NCBI RefSeq assembly: GCF_019279795.1
Contig: NC_056738.1
Location: 475,931,717-475,995,716 of the forward strand
Direction: 5' to 3'
DNA: 64,000 bases
Source: Protopterus annectens
Taxonomy: Eukaryota > Chordata > Ceratodontiformes > Protopteridae
The position numbers and the translations under genes were made by a program. The notes beneath the pieces were generated by a model that saw nothing but the letters and a program-made list of their open reading frames with translations, was not told where the DNA came from and did no database searches. Shown one piece after another: positions 1-10,904 of this stretch (positions are counted from its first letter, which is position 1; each line of letters starts with the position of its first letter).

Positions 1-501
1 GAGAAGTTGAGTAGTTCTATTGCCAACATAGCAACAGTCCAACAGAGATTAGGTACCTACCCTTGTGGTAGATGTAATATATGTACTTGGATTTCTCCTG
101 TACAGTCTTTTACACATCCTACTCTTAAATACACCTTTGAGCCTAAACATATAGCCAATTGTGAGGACAAGAATGTTATCTATATGGCTAATTGTGGCAT
201 GTGTCAAGCATTCTATATAGGCATGACCACGAGACGATTTAAGGACAGAATTCATGATCATTTATATGAAATTAAAAAGGCTGATACCAAGAATGCGTTA
301 GCCAAACACATCTTGGAATTCCCTACACATACCTTTAGTTTTAAGGTTCTGCAGAAGAAATGTTTTGACAAAAGGAAAGGAGACAACTTTTGTGAGTTAG
401 AGAACATAGAGTTAGGCTGGATCTTCAGATTTAAGGCTCATCATCCCCCTGGACTCAACTCATTCGTGAGTATTAGATCAGCTCTGAAGATGAGGAGGTG
501 A
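1..501 (+). CDS. Penelope-like element, GIY-YIG endonuclease C-terminus (5' end outside window)
   Basis: The frame is open from the window edge to a TGA at 499-501, so the protein is cut at its N-terminus; the upstream reverse transcriptase is not in the window. A cysteine cluster (PCGRCNIC) is followed by the GIY-YIG core: V-I-Y at the first strand, then F-Y-I-G-M-T-T-R, then R-x-x-D-H helix residues and a C-terminal L-x-W-I plus P-P-G-L-N. This order (CxxC finger, then GIY-YIG, then GLN) is characteristic of Penelope-like retroelements, where this domain nicks target DNA. There is no internal stop, unlike the second Penelope copy at 25-33 kb. It is not a host repair nuclease: the 3' flank is a Penelope-type tail, and the insertion sits inside an intron of a transposon gene. 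Confidence 0.85.
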   Translation, partial: EKLSSSIANIATVQQRLGTYPCGRCNICTWISPVQSFTHPTLKYTFEPKHIANCEDKNVIYMANCGMCQAFYIGMTTRRFKDRIHDHLYEIKKADTKNALAKHILEFPTHTFSFKVLQKKCFDKRKGDNFCELENIELGWIFRFKAHHPPGLNSFVSIRSALKMRR

Positions 502-1196
502 CTTTGACCTCTTGACCCTGTCATCTTCTCTCTTTCCCCCTTCTTCGTTCTTTCCTCTTTCCACACACTTGCTCGGTTTCCACATACTTGTTCCTTTTCC
601 TCCCCCCCCCTGTTTTTACAGTCTTTACAGGGATGTCTTTACAGGGATGGTTCATTGCTCAGCACTTGTTTAGCCTGTGCTTGTGACAATATAGAACAAT
701 TTTGTAGTATGGCTAGCTACTAAAGTAAAAGCGTGCACTAGGCTTGTCTTTTCATTTTGACTTTTAATTGTATAGGTTCTGCTTGAGGTTCTATAGTTCA
801 GCAGTAGGTAGTTTCCTACATCAGTTTGGCAATTTTATGTTTAATGTTTTTGATTAAGATCGTTAAGATGTTTTGAAACATCGGACTCATTTGTTTGGTC
901 AGGTTATAGGATTTATGTCTTATGTTCGATAATTGTATTGCCTTCTATTGTTAATGTGTTGTAGGTCTTTCAGTATACTGAATGTTTTTAACATTTTTAA
1001 TGATTGCAGCCTAATTGTATAATTGGTATTTTAACACTTGTTAATCAATAGGGAGTGGACACTCCCATTGCATATATAAGAATGAGTTTTATTTCTTGTG
1101 CATTAGATCTGAAGAAGCGTGCTGTTGTGCACGCGAAAGCGCTTATCTTTTGTTTATAATAAATTGTTGATCCTTCGTGGTGGTCTTCTTCTACTT
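502..1196 (+). mobile_element. Penelope-like element 3'UTR and tail
   Basis: AT-rich non-coding sequence follows the endonuclease stop and ends near an AATAAATTG stretch and a CTTCTTCTACTTTTT tail. Immediately afterwards comes a splice acceptor of Harbinger gene 1. The element therefore appears to sit inside gene 1 intron 1 of the composite Harbinger copy A. The right boundary is inferred from where similarity to copy B (41,100 onward) begins. Confidence 0.6.
1105..1148 (+). ncRNA. Hammerhead-ribozyme-like motif in Penelope tail
   Basis: CTGAAGA (1109-1115) fits the hammerhead core CUGANGA. A perfect 6-bp stem follows (1117-1122 with 1129-1134, TGTTGT loop), then GAAA (1135-1138). The outer AGAT (1105-1108) can pair with ATCT (1145-1148). 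Hammerheads are known from Penelope-like elements. Two departures are visible: one extra A (1116) before stem II, and an almost loopless stem III (GCGC). A minimal or dimer-type hammerhead, or a decayed one, would fit. Activity is not shown. Confidence 0.45.
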
Positions 1197-1208
1197 TTTA
1201 AGTTACAG

Positions 1209-2267
1209 CTGCAGGTGTCCGTTCTGTGAACCGCAAAGCCTATGGCGATAGGCTGGTGCGGTTGTGCCACCAGGCAGGTCAGTAATCCTCTCCCAGTAAC
1301 TGTAAAGAAATATAAAAGTATGACAGTTAGCAAAAGAGTGCAGTGTAGTCACTAAGTAATAAAATGTGCAAGTAACAGTGTAAGAGTGTTTGCAAGTATT
1401 GCTAGATTACAAAAGTGTGTTGCAGTCTGTAATCCAAACAGAAAAATGAAAATGTCTGAAATAAAGTCTGAAATAAAGATGTCCCACCTGTAATATAATA
1501 GTACACAACCTGCAGCAGGCTGAAAAGTACAGCTGCAGAAGATGAGCAAATCACGTGTGAAATATATCCCTGTTGAAATACTGAAACATGACAGAAGTGA
1601 GACTGCTGGAAAGGATTGTAATAACTACAGGTAAAACATGTCAATAAAGCCTAGAAGTAAGTACCATCCTGAATAGTAAAATGAAAACAAGTGAGAGAGT
1701 GCGAGAAAGAGTTATGAATCCACCAATAAAGTAGTAATAACCCCTAAATAAAGTATACTGCAGGCAGTACAGAATGAAATGAATGTGACAAGTAGAACCA
1801 AACTGCGAAATGTGTTCAAAGTGTTGCTGCAGCTGGAATGTGTATCCCAAAATCTGGATATGTTGCTCTCAGTCTCCAATATGCAGATAGTATGATTGTC
1901 TGAAATACCAAACATCCACAGTTGTAACATAGGACGACAGGGAAGGCAGGTTCCAGCGGACCCACCTCTCCCACCTCAGCTGGCGAGTGCACCTGGCACT
2001 AGTGCCCAGTCTGGACCCTCTTCCGGTGGCCCTATGCCACCTGCGGGTGGAAGTGCTGCAGGGGATGGGGCCCGTCCCCCCTCTGCAAGTGTGGCCGGAG
2101 GAGAACCACCACTCACCCTCCGTAGCATCCGGACTGTGGTGCGTAGGGAGATCCGGGACTCTGTTCTTGAGCCCCTACGCCAGCTTGAGGCACAGGTGGC
2201 ACAACTTACGGGCATGCCTGTTGCCCGGCCTACACAGCCCCCAGCACAGCCCCATCCTGGGCAGTGA
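1209..2267 (+). CDS. Harbinger gene 1, copy A: exons 2 and 3 (exon 1 outside window)
   Basis: Exon 2 is 1209-1277, with acceptor TTACAG and donor GTCAGT; it encodes a short A-G-V-R-S-V-N-R-K-A-Y segment. Exon 3 is 1933-2267, with acceptor ATAG and TGA at 2265-2267. Both introns are phase 1, and exon 2 is 69 nt in both copies. Exon 3 encodes a proline/glycine-rich stretch and then a likely amphipathic helix (V-V-R-R-E-I-R-D-S-V through L-R-Q-L-E-A-Q-V-A-Q-L). In copy B the preceding exon carries a Myb/SANT-like domain, so this is probably the C-terminal half of a Myb-like accessory protein. Such proteins in Harbinger elements bind DNA and help the transposase. The part seen here is open. The partner exon must lie left of the Penelope insertion, outside the window. 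Confidence 0.6.
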
Positions 2268-3017
2268 AGGAACAGTGGCAACTGCCCATGGATGGGGATA
2301 TCAGTTCCACTGTTGCCATCTGTGGGCTCATGGGCTCTGGATATCCAAACATCCATCCCCGTCAATTGTGTAACCCCCCCCACACGTGTCATACACTGCC
2401 CCTGTATGCGTCTTGTTTGTCTTGTCTGTTGACCTACCCAACCTACCTCCCCAGCTATACCAACTTCCTTCACCTGACATACCACTCTCACCTGAAAAAA
2501 AAAAAAAGGGCACTCTGTACCCACAAAAAAATTACGCCCCATACATAGCTGCCCATTCCGCACACGTCTGCTGGACATGGAAACTATCAATTACAATTGG
2601 CTGTACAACACGTATTATTGTTGTCCTGACACCTCTCTCAGGGGTGGAAGGTTTCAAATGTCACACCAAATTACATACATATGCACAGCTGTTGCTGATG
2701 AAGAAATGGGCAGCTATGGGCCTTACCTACATCCCTCCTGCAAAACCCAAGCTTGTTTCCCTACTGTCTTACCCTCTTTGTGACCCCTTTTTCACCACTT
2801 TCCTGTCTCCTCATTTTCATTTCTTTCAAAGAAAATAGCGCGGGTGTGCGCCAGAGTAAGCACTGTTAAGCGGTTGTAAGTGGGTGTGCGTGGAGCTGAA
2901 CGCCAGTGCGCATGCGGGAGCTCTGCGCAAACCAGCGCTAACCCGGTTACAACTGCTTAAAAGTGCCTTAGTCACTCTGATTGACAGGTCCTGTAGTCAG
3001 TTCAAATGCAAAATAAA
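2268..3017. other. Gene 1 3' flank and inter-gene spacer, copy A
   Basis: Non-coding but clearly matched in copy B (42,768-43,500): the same pyrimidine-rich stretch, a CTGAAAAAAAA run, then a TTTCTTTCAAAGAAA segment. From about 2,845 there is a GTAAGC/GCGCAAAC-rich segment ending in AACTGCTTAAAAGTGCC. No conserved reading frame was seen. It is likely the gene 1 3'UTR followed by a spacer. Confidence 0.5.
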
Positions 3018-3088
3018 ATCCCACTGTCAGTCCCGAACCCAGGGCCTTGGAAACAGTAGCCTGCATGACCTACCACTAAGCCATGACT
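3018..3088 (-). ncRNA. tRNA-like module M2, copy A
   Basis: Read on the minus strand, an A-box-like TGGCTTAGTGGTAGG (complement of 3069-3083) is followed about 30 nt later by a B-box-like GGGTTCGGGACTG (complement of 3028-3040). Just downstream on that strand is TTTTATTTT, a possible Pol III terminator. Copy B has the equivalent at 43,529-43,584. The internal promoter boxes and spacing are tRNA-like, but I could not fold a complete cloverleaf by eye, so a tRNA-derived SINE head or tRNA relic is the safer call. Confidence 0.6.
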
Positions 3089-3300
3089 GTTATACAAGAA
3101 CATTGTGCTAAAATAAAATATATCATGTAATAGTAGGAATGAATGTAAAGGGAATATAGGATGTGTAGTACACAAAGCATGTCATTCATACTTACTGTCA
3201 AAACTAGTGGATTTCCATAATAGTAGTGTGTGAACAGAAACAGCCATGCTAGTTGGTAGCTAGTAGGTAATAATGTACATATATAAATGTATGTATATTT

Positions 3301-3322
3301 ACACATATATATATATATATAG
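3301..3322. repeat. (TA)n microsatellite
   Basis: A short ACACATATATATATATATAT run. Copy B has a far longer AT array at 43,615-43,724, so the site has expanded differently in the two copies. Confidence 0.85.
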
Positions 3323-3539
3323 TTGTAGGTGTCAGTGTGCATACACACTTACTACAGGAAACAGGAGAGAGGAATGGAGAAATGTGAATCTACAACACAG
3401 CCTGAATCATGAGAGAGATACTAACCTTTACACTCACAGAACAGTGTCCACAGCATACCAGCATGGTCCCCACCCTTACAATCTGTTAGGGCAACGCCTA
3501 TCTCACATACCCTTTTATAGCACTGTCCTGAAATCACAG

Positions 3540-3870
3540 TGAGAACTGCAATCAGTACACAACTGGCTGCATGCAATTAGCAAATGCTGGCTTACAATTG
3601 GTGCAGAGGCCATCACATGGACTTATGCAGATACCTACAAAAGCATCCTGTACTCACACTCCACACATGCAATACGTTCATTGCACTGTCTGGAGGCAGA
3701 CAGAGAGAGAGAGAGAGAGAGAGAGAAATAAATAACAACACAAACAACAACACACAGTACACAAACTGAGTTGAAGCTGTCAGCAGTGACAGTACCAAGC
3801 TGTGCCAGCAGCAGCAGGAAGCTGTAGTAGCGGTAACGCAACCAGCTGCAACAAACACAGGTAATGTAAA
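3540..3870 (+). promoter_or_regulatory. Gene 2 promoter and 5'UTR exon, copy A
   Basis: This block is strongly matched at 44,410-44,650 in copy B. A TATA-like TACAAAAG (3636-3643) corresponds to a perfect TATAAAAG in copy B. A transcribed leader is likely from about 3,665, containing a (GA)n run. A candidate splice donor, CACAG/GTAATG, lies near 3,861, and the matching acceptor CTTCCAG is at 5,765-5,771, just before the gene 2 ATG. Start and splice sites are inferred from conservation and consensus, not from transcripts. Confidence 0.5.
3701..3726. repeat. (GA)n microsatellite in gene 2 leader
   Basis: A perfect GA dinucleotide run inside the presumed 5'UTR exon of gene 2. Copy B carries the same run at about 44,586-44,612. 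Confidence 0.9.
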
Positions 3871-3959
3871 GTAACAGGTTAATAGTCTGCATACTGTGAA
3901 TCCTCCATATGTGTCATAGGGGTGTATCTATAGGTATGTCCAAGTGATATGTTGTGTGC

Positions 3960-5500
3960 ACGTAGTTCCACCCAAAGAGGATGACTATACATTACATGTC
4001 ATTCAGTGTTAGGCCATGATCCTGGCAGCAGTTTTCCATTGCAGTGAGGCCTGTCTGTAGGATGTGTGTGTCAGCTGGGGTAACGACTATGGCTCTTAGT
4101 TAGCAGTCATCTGGGAACTTTGTCATCCACAACCCGCACATCTTTGCTTTTACATCTGACAAATAAATGCCAAACAAGAGGGGTCCTAGGACAGAGGCCT
4201 GTGGGATACCACATGTGACTGGCATTGAGTCTGACATGGCTCCTACAATATCGATATTATGGATTCTGTATGTCAACCAGTGTGCAACCCATCATGTGAG
4301 ATATGTAGTAACATGTAAGCTAATGAGCTTGTCTATGATGCCTGAGTGGAGTACTGTGTTGAAGGCCTTAGGCAAGTCCAGGTAGGCTGTATGGATTGCG
4401 TTGCCCTCATCAATGGCTGTAGTGACTGTTTTATAAGGTCAACTAGGTTCAAAAGGCAGGATCAGCCCATCACAAAGGCAAACTGGCTGGGAACTAGTGT
4501 CTGCAGGTACCCAATATCACTGTATATGCGTCCCATACTGAATCATTCCACAGCTTTGCAGACCAGGCTGGTTAAGCTTATGGTGCGGTAGTTCCCAGGG
4601 TCAGTACAGGTGCCTCCTTAGTGGAGTGGGACCACTGTTGCTGTATGCCAGTGTTCAGGTACATATCCTGTAGTACAGCCAAGGTTAAATATCAGTCTTA
4701 TATGCGGTTGTATGTCCTCTTGGAGTTCACGTAGCACACATCCAGGGATACCATCAGGTCACATTGATGCTGTGTGTTCTGCTTTGATGAGGGCAGCCCT
4801 CAGCTGGACATGTGAGATGATAGGGAGGTTACATTCAGCTGTGATAAGTATTTCTAAGTGTGGGGGAGAAGGAGGGGGGATACGTGCACCGAACCTGTCT
4901 GCAAGAATGTTGCCAATATCTGTGTGTTTGGTGAATGTTAAGTAGGTGTGTATTAACTCAGAACATATCTGAGGCATTTGGTCCATATGTGTAACATAAA
5001 TGAAGAAGGCCTTGTGGTTATCTATAGTGTTCATGGCCATTTCCCTCCCAGAGTAGGCCATGGATGTTGTTATGAGAGACTGTAGCTTATTACCAGTGTT
5101 GACCACAGATGCCTTCCCTTAATGTGAATCTGCTCTGTCCTGCAGTAGCCTCCTTCTATCGTTATACAATCTGCCTTTGGCTGGGGTCCACCGGACAGGA
5201 TGCCTAACCTTTGTGCATAGGGTCTGGGTTAGAAATGTGTGTGCATGTTCCATGCAATATTTGGGATGTCCGTGGGAAGCATTCAGAAAGGGATCAGCAG
5301 TGTGGATTGTGGCTTCCACTGGCCCAGTGGGCTGCATGGATACCATCTCAGTCCTAACAAGTGAATAACTGTCTAATCACATACATATCAAAGTAGTCTA
5401 CTGTGCTGGTGGTGGTGGTGGTGGGATATGTATATCCAGGCCGAGTAACTTGTGTCCAGATCACACTAGTGGATGGTGTTCCACATACAGTACCTTGGTA
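3960..5500 (-). mobile_element. CR1 LINE fragment (RT to endonuclease region)
   Basis: This stretch aligns along its length with 28,380-29,860 of the better-preserved CR1 copy. For example, ATGCCAAACAAGAGGGG at 4,168 corresponds to 28,574. It covers RT C-terminal motifs through the RT N-terminus into the end of the endonuclease, with many stops and frameshifts. Both ends are truncated. It lies in the 5'UTR intron of gene 2 copy A and is absent from the same position in copy B, so it inserted after the copies separated. Confidence 0.8.
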
Positions 5501-5775
5501 TGAATCCTCAGAGTGAGGTCATGCATTGGACCTGTCGCAGTGTGCTGACCGATGGGGCATGCTACTATGTTGTATGGAATGTGTCAGGTATTGTTGCACA
5601 GGTGTTGGCTGAGCACTGATATCTGGCCATGCACTTGTGTATCCACCAAGAGACATACACATGCTACATATGGGAGTAGTAGTATATCACTACAATTGAG
5701 TATCATGTATAGTATGTGTGCCATATATTGCTGACATAGTCTGCTGATATCCTGTTTGTGTTCTCTTCCAGGGAC

Positions 5776-7545
5776 ATGGTGCGTCAGCGTAATCCCACCT
5801 ACTCTGCAGCAGAAGATGAGGAGATACACCAGAGCCTGGTGTGGGATTATGACATACTGTTTTCCCGCACCAGCCAGAATCAGCAGGAGAGGGCTGCACT
5901 GTGGCAAAACCTTGTCCGTAGGGTAAATGACATTGGCATGCATAATAGGACATATGAGCAGGTACGACATCACTGCAGTGATTTAATCAGAAATGTCCAT
6001 CAGCGTGCGTTGGATATCCACAGGCAACAGGTTGCCACAGGAGGTGGGGTGGCCACACATCTGCCCCTCACCAGATTGGAGGGGCTACTCCTAAGTATTG
6101 TGGCTCTAGCCCCGGAACAGCAGCAGCAATACACCTGCATCATGATGGAGGCTGGATCCACACAGCAGCACGACATGGAGCGTGCAGGTAATATGCCATA
6201 TGTGCACTTGACTGTTCTGTACACTGTTAGTTTATGCATGTGTAAGGTGTGTCTGTGGTATGTAGCTGTCAACATAGTATGTAATTGTGCAGGTGTGATA
6301 TTGGCAATATCAGCAGCTGACATGTGAAATGCAACTGGTGTACTACTGAACTGTATCATATGCAGTATCAATGGCACAGTTGTGCCCACTGACATTAATC
6401 TCCTCATTTCTGCAGGTCCCTCTGGTGTTACAGCAAGGCAGCCCATCCATGCTTGTGAGTGTGTTTTAACAATACCTATAATAGTCCTGATAGTGCTAGT
6501 AATACTAGTGTAACTCAGTAGTGCTCTGTGTGTATACTGCGGGGTGTACATGTGTGCATGTGTGCCTGTGTCCACGTGTGCATGTGTGCATGTGTGCATG
6601 TGTGCCTGTGTGCATGTGTGCATGTGTGCATGTGTGCCTGTGTCCACGTGTGCATGTGTGCATGTGTGCATGTGTCCACATGTGCATGTGTGCATGTGTA
6701 CACGTGCCCACGTGTGCACGTGTCCATGTGTGCATGTGTGCATGTTTACATGTGTGCCTGTGTCCACATATGCATGTGTGCATGTGTGCAAGTGTGCAAG
6801 TGTGCATGTGTGCATGTGTGCATGTGTGCATGTGTGCCTGTGTCCATGTGTGCATGTGTGCATGTGTGCATGTGTCCACGTGTGCATGTGTGCATAAGTG
6901 CATCACTGGTAACATTGTGTAGACACTGTAAACTGTGTTTTTTGTCTTCCTCCCACAGGTTCTGGTGCTGCTCTGGTGTCCTGCAGCAGGGAACCTGAAT
7001 CTGGTGCCACAGGTACTGATAATGATGATATCTGTGTAATGGAACAGGAAGGTGTGTCAGGGTCTGTCATTCGTCAGCCAATTGACAGTACACAGCTGTC
7101 AACCCCATCATTGCTCACAGTCATCCTGCCAGTACATCCTATGTCACCATTGTCCCTAGGTGATGGACAGGATACAGTGGGCATTGACCAGGGTAATGTG
7201 GTATCTGTGGCACATGCTTCCCCACACAGCAGCCATGGGCAGGGTCCTGCGATGGTACCACACAGACAGTTGCCCATGGGTTCTCGTGGGAGCATCCGTG
7301 GGTGTACTGCCTCTGGCAGACGTGCCCAAAGAGGTCTGTCAACCTCAGCTATGTTTTGGGCTGTCATGCAGGCACAGTCGCATATGGAAAGGTACACCAG
7401 ACAGGGTCTGATGGAGCTGAGAGCATGTCGCGCAGCCATGACTGACAGTATGCGTGACATCGCGGATGCTATCCGTAATTTCACCGATGTCATAGACAGA
7501 CGTTGTGGGGACATATTACAGCAGTTCCACAACCACATGTCATGA
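5776..7545 (+). CDS. Harbinger gene 2, copy A: intact three-exon Myb/SANT-like protein
   Basis: Exons are 5776-6187, 6416-6454 and 6959-7545. The donors are GCAG/GTAATA and GCTT/GTGAGT; the acceptors are TTCTGCAG and TCCCACAG. Both introns are phase 1, and the joined frame is 1,038 nt (345 aa plus TGA) with no stop. Residues 1-85 resemble the Myb/SANT-like domain of Harbinger partner proteins (Myb_DNA-bind_5 type): an acidic E-D-E-E segment, Y25/F29, W43, V50-N51, R58-T59, V63-R64, D69-L70. The middle is Ser/Thr/Gly rich, and the C-terminal part is helical (M-R-D-I-A-D-A-I-R-N-F). Expected role: nuclear DNA binding at element ends and transposase partner. Copy B continues about 100 codons further in the next frame, so the TGA here may be a frameshift-induced early end. 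Confidence 0.72.
6545..6900 (+). repeat. GTGTGCAT-type minisatellite in gene 2 intron 2
   Basis: About 350 bp of imperfect GTGTGCATGTGTGC(C/A)TGTGTCCACGTG units. Alternating purine-pyrimidine character is strong. The same repeat type is at the same intron position in copy B (50,001-50,335). The long open frames through it, on both strands, are repeat artefacts. Confidence 0.9.
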
Positions 7546-7864
7546 GCCAGGGCAATGGTGGGCGGTTGCGGCGTCGACGTGGCTGTATGCCAGCAACAGC
7601 AGCAGCTGGCAGTCGGCCCAGATGACAACAGGCCCGCGGATGCCGCCATAGTGCCAGCAGCAGCCCCAGCAATGCTGGGTCTGTGCTGTCATTGGAGCGC
7701 CCCAGGAGACCACGTTCACGTGGCTCTGGACAGTCCCAACAGGGACCTGTGTCCAGTCAACACACTCCCGCTTCTGATGACAGTACCCAGTCTGGCTTAG
7801 TACCGGATACGGTCCGTAGCACCCCTGCCAGGCACAGGTACCGTGTCCGTTCCCACAGACACTG
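7546..7864 (+). pseudogene. Frameshifted C-terminal extension of gene 2, copy A
   Basis: In the frame one nucleotide off, starting near 7,538, the sequence encodes an Arg-rich segment (G-R-L-R-R-R-R-G), then Ser/Pro/Gly/Gln-rich protein ending in P-A-R-H-R-Y-R-V-R-S-H. Copy B encodes the matching segment in frame with its exon 3 (to 51,273). The ancestral protein therefore probably had this basic tail, and copy A lost it through a 1-nt shift; a TGA near 7,620 also breaks it. Confidence 0.55.
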
Positions 7865-9329
7865 ATCTGTATGACCTGCCAGGTGCAGTCTGTGGCTGTC
7901 CACAAACTCCTGTATATGGCAGCCATGAGGTGGAACTGTGGGTGTGCATACACACATGCGAAATGTTAACACCTAGGGCTACCACATACATGCACACACT
8001 GCACCAACAGTGCCCCACCCTGTACTGCTGTCCCTCACCAACACACATACACACACATGTCAATTGGTGGTATCAGTGGCAGACTCAGGCATACCTAATT
8101 CACACCCTGTGCATATAATGAAACTGTGCCACCTCCTGCAATCTCCAACATCAGTGCAGGAACAGGTAAACATGTTGCTGATGCACAGGGTGACTACATA
8201 GAAGTGTATTAGTAGTACCATGTTGGTAACAGTACAGTGTGCTGATATGACTGTGTGTATATCCCAGCATGCCTGATGCAGTAACTGTATGACTGTCCTG
8301 AATTGTTATCTACACCCATAGTATGTACCAAAGTGTAACAGCTGCACATTATTGCATACCGGTGGTAAGGATGTCAACAGATAGCCACATACATGGGTAG
8401 CACAGGGGGGAAGCTAATGCAAGTAGTGATACGCAATGATGGACATGTACATTAATGGTGGCAAGTTGCCCACAATGACTATGCAATGTGGATGTTTGTG
8501 CATGTTGATATGTGTGCAGTACCAATGTAATCCAAATCACAATTAACTATGACATAATATCAGTTCTACCATGGACATCTGAGCTGTGCATTCCTGGGTA
8601 CATGTTGATAGTGCCTACATATTTGCACTGTTACCTACTGTTAGTGTTACCCCTTCTTTGTTGTACAATGGACTACTTCCAGCCCTGCTTGCTGTAGCTT
8701 TGTTTGCATGCATGTTCGCTTGGGGTTCCCTGGAACACTGCTTCCACCTGCAATGCAGAGTTACAGTGCTTCTGTGGACTCCTAGTGACATCTGCATAGC
8801 GTACTATACATATGTCAAGTTTACACATGACAGAACGTCACTGTCTGTCCTGTTCGCATGTACGTTGCCTGTGACACATTGCACATGTCTTACCTGGCAT
8901 TTACCCACATGTGCAGTCATATATGTCAGTGCTATGAAATCAGTAGCAGTACACCCACACATACACACCTTCAGTATGTTGTTCCCCATTGGCCCTATGT
9001 GTTGGTAATCACCATGGCAATCACACTACTATGGTAGCATGTGCAAAGGTAACCTGTGAATCACCTCTATAGTCCAGTTGTGGTTTATGTGAGTCATGTG
9101 GCAAATGTCACAGCTGCCACATGTATGCAGTCAACCCTCATCCCTGGCCAGGAACGTACAACACATGTGTGGGATGCCACCACATAGCCAATCTGGGGAC
9201 TGAGCACTCTGAACCCAGTAATGCCATACCCTGTCAGGTGGCATGACATACTACAGTGACTACAATACCAGTCTGACATAGACCCGCACTGACAGCAATC
9301 TGAACACACTGGGGCATACTTGGAGACTC
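7865..9329. other. Gene 2 3' flank, copy A
   Basis: Non-coding. The first 350 bp matches 51,274-51,680 of copy B: the GTCTGTGGCTGTCC segment, a CA-rich stretch, and CCACCTCCTG...GCACAGGGTG. It probably contains the gene 2 3'UTR. Beyond about 8,250 I see only TG/CA-rich sequence and short spurious frames. Confidence 0.5.
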
Positions 9330-10750
9330 AGAATAGCATCCTGCCTGAGCATCACACACCTCCGCAGCTGGCACACAGGCATACGTTACGTCTGAACAGA
9401 GCACATGGTACACATGGCACACACATCCTGTGTGCCACACACTCACAGCCTGTAGGGCTACACAACACACCTGCTACAGATGTGTCAGGTACCTCTCTTG
9501 GCCGATGCAGTGGGGTCCCACTCAACAGGCTGTACATGGTGAAGGTCACAGTGATATGCCTGTGGGGCACTATGGTCCACCACAAAACACATGCATACAG
9601 GTCAGTCAGAGGCATGGACACATATGACTCAGTCATTGACCATGCCACTATGGATGACCTGAGACATACCTCCCTGGACTACATGATAGGGAACATAGAA
9701 GGGATCTCTCAGCATGTGGCACGGACCAGTATGAGCCTGATCTTGGTTGCCATCATACCCTCACCAGGTATGCTACCACTATATGTAGGAAGGGTGTTCT
9801 ATGTATACAATCTGCTCAATCTCCAATGTCATTCATAGGGTATCCACTGGCTGTCAACGTGTGCTTACATGCTAGGGAAGCCACAATGATTTGCGAGGGG
9901 CAGCTTGCAAGTGACACCCATGTGCTATTGTATATTGGCGAAGCCCCTTGATACACACATAGTGCCTTTTGCTGCAGGACATGGATTACATAGCCACCTC
10001 CGCGGGTATCACACAGGATAGGACACTAACAGTGATGCTACACAACACCAGCAGTGTACACCGCAAGATGCATGCACTGGACACTGTCGTCAGCACGGTG
10101 AACTGCAATGTCTGTGCAGTACCAGAGTCCTGATTCATGGCTCACAGGTGCAACCCATCACTGCCAGGTTATACCTCATACCATGCCTGTCGTCCCCTAC
10201 ACATGTAACACACATGGACAGGGGGGTGGTATCCCAAGGCACCACAGATACACACACCTCCAGGTTGTTGGCACAGCACAAAGCATCAGGGCCTATTCAT
10301 GTGCAGCTAACAGTGTGTTGGACTGCCTTCTGGTTCATAGCCTGGCACACACAACCCTCCCATACACAGGAAACCCACCTATCCTCCATAACAACACTGG
10401 CAATATGACAGTCTCCAGAAATGTCTTTATATGGCTGGACTGCATCCAGCCAAACATTGTGCGTGAGCATTACTGTAGCTACAACACACTAGCTGAAAGG
10501 TTACCAGCATGTGGTCACTGAATTGCAGTGGAATAACATGTTACCACTCCCACAACAGGTGGGAACATGCAGCACCTGTTCATCGACTACATGTAGACTA
10601 TATGGCCCAGACCAGATGTGTATCCCCTGCTGTAGGTATTTTACCATATACAACCCACACTGTATAGACACATACCGCGTGCGGCCCCTGCACAGTAAGA
10701 CACAGTCATATTGTTATGCATTGCGAATACCATTTATCCACTCGAGGCAC
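9330..10750 (+). mobile_element. CR1 LINE fragment: ORF1 esterase and start of ORF2 endonuclease
   Basis: Decayed translation of 9,330-9,960 parallels the esterase ORF1 at 30,532-31,080, including M-D-D-L-R-H-T-S-L-D-Y-M and the closing I-L-A-K. From about 10,020 it parallels the ORF2 start (K-M-H-A-L-D) through the endonuclease to a T-T-G-G-N-M-Q-H-L segment at about 10,610. It carries many stops and shifts. The orientation is opposite to most CR1 copies in the window. It is absent at the matching place in copy B. Confidence 0.65.
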
Positions 10751-10904
10751 ATGTCAGACATGGTAACTACTGCAGGTCACAGGTATTTATGTGTATGTGT
10801 CACACATACATCATGTGTGCATTGCCATTGCTGGTTTAGGCAATGGCATGCATTGTTATGCACAAAGATCCACATAAGGTCATATTGTGTGACACAACCA
10901 CACG

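Noticed and set aside
7-501. GIY-YIG protein as a host endonuclease
   Set aside because: The zinc-binding cysteine order, the C-terminal GLN motif and the Penelope-type tail fit a retroelement, and a second element with RT attached is present in the window.
6000-6998. Long open frames of His/Thr/Cys or Val/Cys repeats on both strands
   Set aside because: They run through the GTGTGCAT minisatellite. A repeat with few stops opens several frames at once, and the real gene 2 exons lie in one frame on either side of it.
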